This document shows positions 44,086-51,779 of a stretch of 64,000 nt of DNA, one piece after another (position 1 is the first letter of the stretch; every line of letters starts with the position of its first letter). Position numbers and translations under genes: made by a program. The stretch comes from Christiangramia bathymodioli. Its GTDB lineage: Bacteria; Bacteroidota; Bacteroidia; Flavobacteriales; Flavobacteriaceae. Location: NCBI GenBank assembly GCA_009735695.1, contig SRSL01000002.1:115229-179228 (forward strand), written 5' to 3'. The notes under the pieces are model-generated. The model made no database searches. It saw only the letters and a list, made by a program, of their open reading frames with translations, and had not been told where the DNA came from.

Positions 44086-44691
44086 ATGAAAGAAAATCAA
44101 AAGATAGTGATCATAGATTACGGTGCCGGGAATATTCAGAGCATCATGTTTGCCATAAAACGACTTGGATTTGAAGCTGTTTTAAGTCATGACGCAGAAG
44201 AGATCAGGAACGCCGATAAGGTAATATTTCCCGGGGTTGGAGAAGCGGGCAGTGCGATGAAAATGCTCAGGTCAACTGGCCTGGATCAATTAATCCCTGA
44301 ATTGAAGCAACCGGTTCTTGGTATTTGCCTGGGAATGCAGTTGATGTGTAATCATTCTGAAGAAGGTGATACCACTGGACTTGGTATTTTTAACGCAGAG
44401 GTGAAGAGATTCAGCAATGAGGTAAAGGTACCGCAAATAGGCTGGAACCAGATCGATAACTTGAATTCCCATCTGTTCGATAATGTGAAAAATGGCGAAT
44501 ATGTTTACCTGGTTCACAGTTACTATGTCCCCGAATGTGCCGATGAGATCGCCCGGACCGAATACGGAGTGAACTATTCAACCGCCCTTCACCGGGATAA
44601 TTTTTACGGAGTTCAATTTCACCCCGAGAAAAGCAGTAAAACGGGGGAACAGATCTTGAGAAATTTTTTAATGTTAGAGTTACGAAGGTAG
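44086..44691 (+). CDS. hisH: Imidazole glycerol phosphate synthase, glutamine amidotransferase subunit
   Basis: A class I glutaminase of 201 residues that feeds ammonia to HisF. The nucleophile is C81 in LGICLGMQLMC; the oxyanion and triad partners are in VYLVHSYYV and YGVQFHPEKSSKTGEQILRNF. The last five residues, LELRR, are coded by sequence that belongs to the repeat flanking the next gene, suggesting that the native C-terminus was replaced or trimmed when the element arrived. Activity should be unaffected, as the triad is complete. Confidence 0.96.
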   Translation: MKENQKIVIIDYGAGNIQSIMFAIKRLGFEAVLSHDAEEIRNADKVIFPGVGEAGSAMKMLRSTGLDQLIPELKQPVLGICLGMQLMCNHSEEGDTTGLGIFNAEVKRFSNEVKVPQIGWNQIDNLNSHLFDNVKNGEYVYLVHSYYVPECADEIARTEYGVNYSTALHRDNFYGVQFHPEKSSKTGEQILRNFLMLELRR

Positions 44692-44712
44692 AAGTACGAA
44701 ATTAGAATTTCG
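44673..44712. repeat. Left inverted repeat of S23-type element 1
   Basis: GAAGTACGAA (44691-44700), within a longer repeat beginning GTTAGAGTTACGAAGG at 44674, faces an inverted partner at 45088-45119. It overlaps the 3' end of hisH. Confidence 0.75.
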
Positions 44713-44731
44713 TTTAATAAATATTTGAAAT

Positions 44732-45085
44732 ATGACGGACCTTAAAGAAAGAACTAAACAATTTGCGATTGATTGCTGGAGGTTTTGTTCCAAGGTTCCA
44801 AATTCTCGTGAATTTAACGCCTATGTAAATCAACTTATAAGATCATCAAGTTCAGTGGGAGCTAATTACCGAGCCGCCCAAAGAGCAAAAAGTACTGCAG
44901 ATTTTATTAATAAATTAAAAATTGTAGAAGAGGAAGCAGACGAAAGCATGTATTTTCTTGAAATATTTATGCAAACCCTAGAAAGTAACATCGAACAAGC
45001 CCGAAAACTGCATAAAGAATGTAAGGAGATAGTTTCTATTGTAGTGACTTCAATAAAAACTGCAAAAAGCAAATTAAACAAATGA
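44732..45085 (+). CDS. Four-helix-bundle protein of the 23S rRNA intervening-sequence (S23) family, copy 1
   Basis: A 117-residue all-helical protein with the family pattern: an N-terminal helix (DLKERTKQFAIDCWRFCSKVP), the conserved [21 protein letters not shown], then [17 protein letters not shown]. Relatives are coded in intervening sequences within 23S rRNA genes of Leptospira and Coxiella and include the Avd protein of diversity-generating retroelements; most form pentameric basic barrels that bind nucleic acid. Here the gene sits inside the his operon and is bracketed by inverted repeats. More than half of its residues match copy 2 at 45913. It has no evident link to histidine synthesis. 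Confidence 0.9.
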   Translation: MTDLKERTKQFAIDCWRFCSKVPNSREFNAYVNQLIRSSSSVGANYRAAQRAKSTADFINKLKIVEEEADESMYFLEIFMQTLESNIEQARKLHKECKEIVSIVVTSIKTAKSKLNK

Positions 45086-45119
45086 ATAATTCGTACTTCC
45101 CAATTCTAAATTCTAACTT
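45086..45119. repeat. Right inverted repeat of S23-type element 1
   Basis: AATTCGTACTTC (45088-45099) is the exact reverse complement of GAAGTACGAATT found in the hisB-hisH spacer, and of ten bases of the left repeat. TTCTAACTTA follows, matching the TAAGTTAGA copy at 44012-44020 inverted. Confidence 0.75.
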
Positions 45120-45122
45120 AAT

Positions 45123-45848
45123 ATGAGGATTATTCCCGCCATAGATATCATCGAAGGAAAATGCGTGAGGCTCTCCAAAGGTGATTATAACACGAAGAAA
45201 ATATATAACGAGAATCCACTTGAGGTGGCGAAATCTTTCGAGGACCACGGAATTGAATACCTACACCTGGTAGACCTCGACGGAGCTAAATCAAAGCATA
45301 TCGTAAACTACAGGATCCTTGAGCAGATCGCTTCAAGGACCCGCCTAAAAGTTGATTTTGGCGGAGGACTAAAGTCAGACGAAGACCTGAAGATCGCTTT
45401 CGAAAGCGGGGCGAATCAAATTACCGGGGGAAGTATCGCGGTTAAAGATGCCGATACCTTCCAAAGCTGGCTTGAAAAATACGGAAGCGAAAAGATCATC
45501 CTTGGAGCAGATGCCAAGCATAGGAAAATCGCGGTTTCCGGCTGGCTGGAGGCTTCAGATGAAGAGATCATTCCCTTTATTCAGAATTATGAGCAGAAAG
45601 GGGCGAAATATGTGATCTGTACCGATATTTCCAAAGATGGAATGCTTGAAGGACCTTCTTTTGATCTATATGAGGAAATCCTTTCAGAAACCCAAAATAT
45701 CAGCCTGATCGCTTCCGGTGGGATCTCCAAATTCGATGAATTACCTAAACTGGAAGAACTGGGCTGCGAAGGGGTGATCATTGGGAAGGCCATTTATGAA
45801 AACAGAATTAGTTTAAAACAATTGGAAAGCTATATTTTAAATCACTGA
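45123..45848 (+). CDS. hisA: Phosphoribosylformimino-AICAR-phosphate isomerase
   Basis: A 241-residue beta/alpha barrel that performs the Amadori rearrangement ProFAR to PRFAR. Catalytic D8 lies in [19 protein letters not shown]; phosphate-binding loops are [12 protein letters not shown] and [12 protein letters not shown]; and the second acid is in [21 protein letters not shown]. It lies between two S23-type elements, with 37 bases of repeat before it and 64 bases after. Sequence and length are normal, so the insertions have not damaged it. Confidence 0.97.
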   Translation: MRIIPAIDIIEGKCVRLSKGDYNTKKIYNENPLEVAKSFEDHGIEYLHLVDLDGAKSKHIVNYRILEQIASRTRLKVDFGGGLKSDEDLKIAFESGANQITGGSIAVKDADTFQSWLEKYGSEKIILGADAKHRKIAVSGWLEASDEEIIPFIQNYEQKGAKYVICTDISKDGMLEGPSFDLYEEILSETQNISLIASGGISKFDELPKLEELGCEGVIIGKAIYENRISLKQLESYILNH

Positions 45849-45851
45849 AAT

Positions 45852-45882
45852 ACCAACGACGAATTACGAGCGACGAATTTTT
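45852..45882. repeat. Left inverted repeat of S23-type element 2
   Basis: ACGAGCGACGAA (45866-45877), in a tract of repeated ACGA units, is the perfect inverted match of 46289-46300. Confidence 0.8.
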
Positions 45883-45912
45883 ACCTAAGGGACCCAGTTT
45901 AATAGTTGAGAA

Positions 45913-46260
45913 ATGCAGGACTTAAAGAACCGAACTAAAATTTTTGCTTTGAATTGCTGGAAATTGTGCCAACATATTCCTAAAAACCGGGAATTCGATG
46001 CTATCGTAAGACAGCTAATCAGATCGTCAAGTTCTGTAGCAGCAAATTATAGAGCTGCGAATCGAGCTAAATCTGATAAAGATTTTGTGAATAAACTGAA
46101 GATTGTTGAGGAAGAAGCAGATGAAAGCCAATTCTGGCTTGAATTTCTCCTTGGAACTTTCGAGGATAAACACAATGAGATTCAAAAATTAATAAAGGAA
46201 GTTGATGAACTAATCGCTATATGCGTAGCTTCAATAAAAAAAGTAAGAGCGAGATTATGA
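45913..46260 (+). CDS. Four-helix-bundle protein of the S23 family, copy 2
   Basis: A 115-residue paralogue of the protein at 44732, sharing [21 protein letters not shown] and [13 protein letters not shown] almost exactly, while the last third is diverged ([20 protein letters not shown]). It begins [19 protein letters not shown]. The gene lies between hisA and hisF within inverted repeats whose sequence differs from those of copy 1. The divergence and the distinct ends suggest two separate insertions rather than a recent local duplication. Its function is unknown; nucleic-acid binding is likely from the family. Confidence 0.9.
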   Translation: MQDLKNRTKIFALNCWKLCQHIPKNREFDAIVRQLIRSSSSVAANYRAANRAKSDKDFVNKLKIVEEEADESQFWLEFLLGTFEDKHNEIQKLIKEVDELIAICVASIKKVRARL

Positions 46261-46287
46261 CTATTTTGAGACCATACAAGAAGCCTA

Positions 46288-46312
46288 TTTCGTCGCTCGT
46301 CGCTCCAATTTC
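46288..46312. repeat. Right inverted repeat of S23-type element 2
   Basis: TTCGTCGCTCGT (46289-46300) pairs perfectly with the left repeat; CGCTCC follows as a further partial unit. Confidence 0.8.
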
Positions 46313-46324
46313 AAAAATTTAAAA

Positions 46325-47080
46325 ATGTTAACAAAACGAATCATTCCCTGCCTGGATATTAAAAACGGAAGAACCGTAAAAGGCGTTAATTTTGTCGATC
46401 TCAGGGATGCCGGAGACCCGGTGGAACTGGCCGCAGCTTATGCAGAAAAAGGAGCCGACGAACTGGTGTTCCTGGATATTTCAGCTACCGAAGAGAAACG
46501 GAAAACCCTCGCCAAACTGGTACTGGATGTCGCAGAACAACTGAACATTCCATTTACCGTTGGCGGAGGAATATCCTCGGTGGAGGATGTGGATATATTG
46601 CTGAAGAACGGGGCTGATAAGGTTTCCATCAATTCTTCAGCAGTTAAAAATCCGGATCTCATCAACCAGCTTTCAGAAAAATTCGGAAGTCAGTGTGTAG
46701 TGGTGGCCATTGACGCAAAAAACATTGACGGGAATTGGAAGGTTCATCTGGTAGGAGGCAAGGTACCTACAGATTTGGATCTTTTTGAATGGTCCAAAGA
46801 AGTAGAACAACGCGGAGCAGGAGAGATCCTGTTTACTTCTATGGACCATGACGGTACCAAGAACGGTTTTGCCAATGAAGCCCTGGCAAAGCTTTCAAAA
46901 GAACTGAATATTCCCATCATCGCTTCAGGAGGAGCAGGTAAAATTGAGCATTTTCAGGATACCTTTCAGAAGGGAAAAGCCGATGCTGCATTGGCGGCAA
47001 GCGTTTTTCACTTTAAGGAAATAGAAATTATTGAATTGAAAAAACAATTGAGAACAGCGGGTATCCCGGTAAGGCTGTAA
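46325..47080 (+). CDS. hisF: Imidazole glycerol phosphate synthase, cyclase subunit
   Basis: A 251-residue beta/alpha barrel that, with ammonia from HisH, makes imidazole glycerol phosphate and AICAR. D11 in [19 protein letters not shown] and the second acid in [15 protein letters not shown] are the catalytic pair. Phosphate loops are [12 protein letters not shown] and [27 protein letters not shown] closes the barrel. It partners hisH, from which it is separated by hisA and both S23-type elements; in many operons these genes are adjacent or overlapping. Confidence 0.98.
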   Translation: MLTKRIIPCLDIKNGRTVKGVNFVDLRDAGDPVELAAAYAEKGADELVFLDISATEEKRKTLAKLVLDVAEQLNIPFTVGGGISSVEDVDILLKNGADKVSINSSAVKNPDLINQLSEKFGSQCVVVAIDAKNIDGNWKVHLVGGKVPTDLDLFEWSKEVEQRGAGEILFTSMDHDGTKNGFANEALAKLSKELNIPIIASGGAGKIEHFQDTFQKGKADAALAASVFHFKEIEIIELKKQLRTAGIPVRL

Positions 47081-47088
47081 ATCGATAG

Positions 47089-47154
47089 GCTGAATTGATT
47101 CCAGCATCAAAATACATATCTTACAAAACGATGCTGAAATAAATTCAGGATGAC
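47089..47154. repeat. REP-like palindromic repeat in the hisF-hisIE spacer
   Basis: CCAGCATC (47101-47108) and GATGCTG (47130-47136) are inverted; the second arm continues into the palindrome CTGAAATAAATTCAG (47133-47147) and GGATGAC. I recall similar TGAAACAAGTTCAGGATGAC units dispersed in Bacteroidota genomes. Confidence 0.55.
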
Positions 47155-47175
47155 CAAAAATAGAATCATAGAAAA

Positions 47176-47799
47176 ATGAACATAGATTTCGATAAAAATA
47201 AAGACGGTCTCGTACCGGCCATCATTCAGGATGTAAACACCAAAAAGGTTTTGATGCTTGGTTATATGAACGAGGAGGCATTCCTGAAAACCAATGAAAC
47301 CAAAAAGGTGACATTTTATAGTCGGTCAAAAAAGCGATTATGGACCAAAGGTGAGGAAAGCGGAAATTTCCTGAACCTGGTGAACATTAAACTGGATTGT
47401 GATAATGATACGCTTTTGATCCAGGTAGAACCTGAAGGCCCTGTTTGCCATAAAGGCACCGATACCTGCTGGGCTGAAGAAAACAAGACCGATTACGGCT
47501 TCCTGACAAGGCTGGAAGGCATCATCGAAGATCGCCAAAAATTAAGCGAGGCCGAGCCAGAACTTCGCAAGGAAAACGAGAATAGCTACGTGGTTTCTCT
47601 TTTTGATAAAGGTATCAATAAAATTGCCCAGAAAGTGGGCGAAGAGGCTGTGGAAACTGTTATAGAGGCCAAGGATAATAACGATGACCTATTCTTAAAT
47701 GAAAGTGCAGATCTGCTATTTCATTATTTGATCCTCCTCAAGGCAAAGGGCTTCAAATTAGCCGATATTGTAAAGGTGCTTGAAAAAAGACATGAATAA
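47176..47799 (+). CDS. hisIE: Bifunctional phosphoribosyl-AMP cyclohydrolase / phosphoribosyl-ATP pyrophosphatase
   Basis: A 207-residue fusion for steps two and three of histidine synthesis. The HisI part (1-110) has VLMLGYMNEEAF, VTFYSRSKKRLWTKGEESGN, DCDNDTLLIQVEPEG and the zinc/magnesium site CHKGTDTCW. The HisE part (about 115-207) is the helical MazG-like domain with KVGEEAVETVIEAKDNN and the metal-binding ESADLLFHYLILL. It is the last gene of the operon, followed by a terminator. Its 95-base spacer from hisF holds the REP-like repeat. Confidence 0.97.
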   Translation: MNIDFDKNKDGLVPAIIQDVNTKKVLMLGYMNEEAFLKTNETKKVTFYSRSKKRLWTKGEESGNFLNLVNIKLDCDNDTLLIQVEPEGPVCHKGTDTCWAEENKTDYGFLTRLEGIIEDRQKLSEAEPELRKENENSYVVSLFDKGINKIAQKVGEEAVETVIEAKDNNDDLFLNESADLLFHYLILLKAKGFKLADIVKVLEKRHE

Positions 47800-47816
47800 A
47801 TTTGGCCGTTTCAGAA

Positions 47817-47844
47817 GAAAACCCTGAAAATAGTTCAGGGTTTT
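47817..47844 (+). terminator. Terminator of the histidine operon
   Basis: The stem AAAACCCTGAA / TTCAGGGTTTT is followed by a T-rich stretch. Its A-rich left side may also serve the convergent pirin gene. Confidence 0.8.
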
Positions 47845-47879
47845 GCTTTTAAAATATCCTACGTAAAGTGGATGAGGGT

Positions 47880-48734
47880 TTATTCATCCCAGCCACCCAT
47901 TTTTCCGGCTTTGTAATCATCATAAGCCTGGCGGATCTCTTCTTCCGAATTCATAACGAACGGTCCACCAAATACCACTTTTTCATCAAAGGGTTCGGCA
48001 TGACCAAGTAACAGAATACTCTTCTCTTTTGCCACGATGTTCAGGATCTCACTGTTTTTAGAGAATTCTGCAAGGTGAAGTTCCTGAACTTCGATCTCGT
48101 TAACCTCTAATTTTCCCCTGATTACATAGAAGAAGATATTATGCTTGGTAGGGATCTGAAGTTCCACCCGTGAATCCTTATCGAAATGAACCAGGGAAAG
48201 ATCAACCGAGGTTGGCGTATCAAAAGCACCACGAATGCCTTTAAAGTTTCCTGAGATCACCTGCCCGCTCACTGTCTCCTCTTCATTTTTCCATACCGAA
48301 ATCTCGTCTTTTTGTTTACCCGAATATTGAGGTTCCATCATCTTTAACCTGCTGGGAAGATTTACCCACAACTGGAGAATCTCAAGTGGCCCGCCTTTTT
48401 CTTTAAATTCATTTGAAGAAACCTCGGCATGAATCAGTCCTTTTCCTGCGGTCATCCATTGAACACCACCACTTTCTATCACACTTTTGTGACCGCTACT
48501 GTCTTTATGAGCGATATCGCCATCAATGATAAAAGTAACGGTTTCCATTCCCCTGTGAGGATGTGGGCCGAATGGAAGACCATTATTGTTTGGAGGATAG
48601 GTTTGCGGCCCGTGATGATTCAGAAAAATGAACGGATCTATCATTTGCAGATTCCGGGTAGGAAGAGGGGACCAGGTTTCCAGGTCTCCCATTGGTCGAT
48701 ATTCGGCTTTGTGCAGTTTCTTGATATTCCTCAT
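47880..48734 (-). CDS. Pirin family bicupin protein
   Basis: A 284-residue pirin. The N-terminal cupin has the metal site HPHRGMETVTFIIDGDIAHKDS and WMTAGKGLIHAEVS, with the usual three histidines and one glutamate. FIFLNHHGPQTYPPNN is another family mark, and the C-terminal cupin ends GGPFVMNSEEEIRQAYDDY. Bacterial pirins include quercetin 2,3-dioxygenases and redox-linked regulators; the natural role here is unknown. It directly follows the NYN-domain gene on the same strand (4-base gap), so they may be co-transcribed. Confidence 0.93.
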   Translation of the reverse strand: MRNIKKLHKAEYRPMGDLETWSPLPTRNLQMIDPFIFLNHHGPQTYPPNNNGLPFGPHPHRGMETVTFIIDGDIAHKDSSGHKSVIESGGVQWMTAGKGLIHAEVSSNEFKEKGGPLEILQLWVNLPSRLKMMEPQYSGKQKDEISVWKNEEETVSGQVISGNFKGIRGAFDTPTSVDLSLVHFDKDSRVELQIPTKHNIFFYVIRGKLEVNEIEVQELHLAEFSKNSEILNIVAKEKSILLLGHAEPFDEKVVFGGPFVMNSEEEIRQAYDDYKAGKMGGWDE

Positions 48735-48738
48735 ATGC

Positions 48739-49479
48739 TTATTTATTTCTTACGTAGATCAATTTGAACTTGGAATTGGCATTTTCGCGTGATTCGATCT
48801 CGAATTTATTGATGGAGTTGATCATGGGCGTTAATTTCTGAAAACCATAATTACGGGAATCGAAATTAGGTTGTTTTTTCTGAAGTAAACTTCCAACATC
48901 TCCCAGGAATGCCCAGCCGTCCTCGTCGGCAACATCGGAAATAGTTTGGGCGATAAGCCTGATAACGGCAGGCGTGATCTTGTCAACATTCTGCTTTTTG
49001 GAAGTTTTGTCTTTCGATTTACCAGAAGAAGAATCAGATTCTTTCGTTTGATCTTTAAGGATCTCGATATAGATAAATTTATCGCAGGCTACGATGAACG
49101 GGTCTGGCGTTTTCTTTTCTCCAATGCCTATCACTTTCATACTGGCTTCGCGAAGCCGGGTGGCAAGCCGGGTAAAATCGGAATCACTCGACACCAGGCA
49201 AAATCCATCTACTTTATTGGAATACAAAATATCCATCGCATCGATGATCATGGCCGAGTCGGTTGCATTTTTTCCCTGGGTATATCCATATTGCTGAATG
49301 GGATGAATAGCGTTTTCCAGGAGCACGCTTTTCCATTTGTTGAGATGCGGCTTCGTCCAGTCACCATATATGCGTTTGATGGTTGGATTGCCATATTTGG
49401 CGATCTCTTCCATCATTTCCTTCACGTGGGCAGACGGAATATTATCGCCGTCTATAAGTACTGCGAGGTTGGTTTCCAT
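48739..49479 (-). CDS. NYN-domain ribonuclease-like protein with LOTUS/OST-HTH domain
   Basis: A 246-residue protein. Residues 5-150 form a NYN (PIN-like) nuclease domain: LAVLIDGDNIPSAHVKEMM has the first aspartates, NATDSAMIIDAMDILYS the middle acids and FCLVSSDSDFTRLATRLRE the last ones. After a basic linker, residues 165-246 form an OST-HTH/LOTUS-type winged helix (TPAVIRLIAQTISDVADEDGWAFLGDVGSLLQ is the opening region, about 165-196). The combination suggests RNA binding plus cleavage in the cytoplasm. The target RNAs are unknown. Confidence 0.88.
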   Translation of the reverse strand: METNLAVLIDGDNIPSAHVKEMMEEIAKYGNPTIKRIYGDWTKPHLNKWKSVLLENAIHPIQQYGYTQGKNATDSAMIIDAMDILYSNKVDGFCLVSSDSDFTRLATRLREASMKVIGIGEKKTPDPFIVACDKFIYIEILKDQTKESDSSSGKSKDKTSKKQNVDKITPAVIRLIAQTISDVADEDGWAFLGDVGSLLQKKQPNFDSRNYGFQKLTPMINSINKFEIESRENANSKFKLIYVRNK

Positions 49480-49533
49480 TAAATATTAATTTGAGGAGGC
49501 TAAAGTTAACGAAAATTACTTCAGCAGAATTAA

Positions 49534-49559
49534 AAAAGGCCCGTATAAACGAGCCTTTC
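49534..49559 (-). terminator. Terminator downstream of the baeRF gene
   Basis: The imperfect stem AAAGGC-CG / CG-GCCTTT sits between the minus-strand baeRF stop and the start of the NYN gene; on the minus strand a T-run follows. Confidence 0.6.
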
Positions 49560-49568
49560 TGAGTTTAA

Positions 49569-50723
49569 TTAAAATCTTAAGAGGGCATTCATTTTGGATT
49601 TTTTCTGAGGCATGAACTCATGTTCTACCAGGTAGACCTTTCCGCCCATTTCGATGGTTTTTCGCGCAGCTAGATTCAGCAGGGAAATATCCCCATCGGT
49701 TGGCTCATCGCTAAAATCAACCTTCATCTCATCTTCATGATAATTCCCCCAAACTTCAGCCCGATTTTCAATAAACAGGGTGTCTACTTTTCCCTGGTAA
49801 ACCGCGGGAATAATATCACTAACTGCTGATGTGGTATTTTCGGTGCTGCTTAGTTCTTTATATTTTTCGATCTTTTTATCCCTGGTCTCGTTGAGATAGG
49901 GTTCATAAACATCCATAGCGCGGGCGTGGATCCCCATAAGATCGGTGTCATTAGGATTTCCGGCGATCACTTTATCAAATAGATGATTGTAGGTATTTGC
50001 ATCCTTGTAAATAGGGAAAAGGTAATCCTGGCAGAAAACCAGAAGAGGCAACTTTTCCTTGTTCAGATAATCCTTCAGTCCCTGGTCTACAGCTCGAAAA
50101 AACTGTTTGGCTTCTTCCTTTTCATCACGATCGCTTCCACCATGGCCATGGAATTGAGTTTTTTCTCCGCCTTCAGCCTGAGTACGGAACTGAAGCGCTC
50201 TTTCCTTATAGTCGTATCCAACCCGGTCTTCCAGCCTGTCTGGGGTAAGATCATCGATCTCAACCGGAGTAATACTGTATTTACTGGCTTCATAAAACTT
50301 CACATCTCCAAGCTGAATAGCCAGAATATTGAAACGCCCATCTCCGGTCATTGCTGGTACCAGTGGTTTGACGTAAAATTCTTTGGAAATATAATGGTAA
50401 GCTTCAAATTTGATTGGTAAGGTGTAGTATTCAAAAAAATCTTCTGAAGCGAAAATCGCTAGTCCGTCTGACTGGTGCCTCCAGAAATCCCTGTTTTCAA
50501 TGAGGTCATTTATCGGCTTCCCGATCTTTTCGATCTTTTTGTCATCGGTTCCTTCCTCTTTCAGCTTCTTTTTGATCTCTGTCCATTGAGAGTTCAAATG
50601 CTTTTTGTTCTTCTCCTCGAGAACTTCTTTTCCGGCCCGCTGAGTGGGTATAAATATAGATACACAGGGTTCAGCATGATGGCCTGAAAGTTTTTTAAAT
50701 TCTTGTTCGTTGATCATCGACAT
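49569..50723 (-). CDS. Bacterial archaeo-eukaryotic release-factor-like protein (baeRF)
   Basis: A 384-residue protein matching the baeRF group (probably family 3), bacterial relatives of eRF1/Pelota. Signs are CVSIFIPTQRAGKEVLEEKNK near the N-terminus, FWRHQSDGLAIFASEDFFEYYTLP, a central QFHGHGG, and a C-terminal segment AVSDIIPAVYQGKVDTLFIENRAEVWG, resembling the L7Ae-like third domain. Members are proposed to act on stalled ribosomes, but experimental evidence is thin. It is monocistronic, cytoplasmic, with its own terminator. Confidence 0.8.
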   Translation of the reverse strand: MSMINEQEFKKLSGHHAEPCVSIFIPTQRAGKEVLEEKNKKHLNSQWTEIKKKLKEEGTDDKKIEKIGKPINDLIENRDFWRHQSDGLAIFASEDFFEYYTLPIKFEAYHYISKEFYVKPLVPAMTGDGRFNILAIQLGDVKFYEASKYSITPVEIDDLTPDRLEDRVGYDYKERALQFRTQAEGGEKTQFHGHGGSDRDEKEEAKQFFRAVDQGLKDYLNKEKLPLLVFCQDYLFPIYKDANTYNHLFDKVIAGNPNDTDLMGIHARAMDVYEPYLNETRDKKIEKYKELSSTENTTSAVSDIIPAVYQGKVDTLFIENRAEVWGNYHEDEMKVDFSDEPTDGDISLLNLAARKTIEMGGKVYLVEHEFMPQKKSKMNALLRF

Positions 50724-50867
50724 AACTCCATTTTTTGTGGTTAATTATCAAAAATAATATACGCTTAAACGTAGAGGTATCAAAGCTTACGAGCCGGTGG
50801 TAGTGCTAAATCTTTCTTAATTAACCCACGGAAGTTCTAAAGAAATACTAATGAGTTGTGGAAGTCT

Positions 50868-51746
50868 TTAAATTTCGTCGTCGGGTTCTACATGAATAAG
50901 CACATCTGCTATCTGCGGTAGTTGTTCCAGGATCTCGTCCTTGACGCGGTGGGCTATATCATGCCCCTCTTTAACGCTGATGTTCGCATCTACGGCTATG
51001 TGCAGGTCAACATGATAGGTCATGCCGGTTTTACGGATAAAACATTTTTCGGTTTCTACCACACCCGGGTTCTTTTCAGCGACCTTTCGAATCTTCTTTT
51101 CGACGCCTTCATAGCGATGTTCATCCATCACTTCACCCAGGGCGGGCCGGAGGATCAGGTAAGCGTTAAACAGAATAAAACCGGAAGCCAGGAGCGCGGC
51201 CCAGTCATCGGCATTTTCATATCCTTTTCCCATATAAAGCGCGATAGAAATTCCAATGAATGCCATAAGCGAAGTGATCGCGTCACTGCGATGATGCCAG
51301 GCATCGGCTTTTAGAGCAGAACTGGAGGTTTCGGTGCTTTTTTTTGAAACGAACCTGTAAAAGACCTCTTTGATAATGATGATCACCGCCAGGACGATGA
51401 GCGTATAGGGTTCCGGGACTTCGTGTGGCGTTTTAATATTTTCGATACTTTCAACAGCGATCAGGGTAGCTGAAGCGACCAGAAAACCAACCACTAAAAA
51501 GGTGATTAGCGGTTCAGCCTTGCCATGCCCGTAAGGATGATTTTCATCTGCCGGTTTTGCCGCGTAACGCAGACCTAGCAATACAAGCAGCGAGGAAAAA
51601 ACATCGGTGGTGGATTCGATCGCATCGGCAATGAGCGCATAGGAATTTCCAAAAATGCCCGTTATGGCCTTTGCGATCGCAAGCAAAGCATTTCCCGCGA
51701 TGCTTAAATAGGATGTTTTAATGGCTTCCCGGAATTCCGGCTGCAT
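50868..51746 (-). CDS. Cation diffusion facilitator transporter
   Basis: A 292-residue CDF-type metal/proton antiporter of the inner membrane. Six helices are visible; the transport site is formed by ALIADAIESTTDVFSS in the second helix and KADAWHHRSDAITS in the fifth, the HxxxD pattern seen in zinc or iron/manganese carriers. HPYGHGKAEPL lies after the second helix, and the cytoplasmic metal-sensing domain is at the end (TYHVDLHIAVDANISVKEGHDIAHRV). The exact metal is not predictable. The TauE-like gene lies upstream on the same strand, 33 bases away. Confidence 0.93.
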   Translation of the reverse strand: MQPEFREAIKTSYLSIAGNALLAIAKAITGIFGNSYALIADAIESTTDVFSSLLVLLGLRYAAKPADENHPYGHGKAEPLITFLVVGFLVASATLIAVESIENIKTPHEVPEPYTLIVLAVIIIIKEVFYRFVSKKSTETSSSALKADAWHHRSDAITSLMAFIGISIALYMGKGYENADDWAALLASGFILFNAYLILRPALGEVMDEHRYEGVEKKIRKVAEKNPGVVETEKCFIRKTGMTYHVDLHIAVDANISVKEGHDIAHRVKDEILEQLPQIADVLIHVEPDDEI

Positions 51747-51779
51747 GATTCAGGTTTTGATGGCTCTAATTTATAAAAA

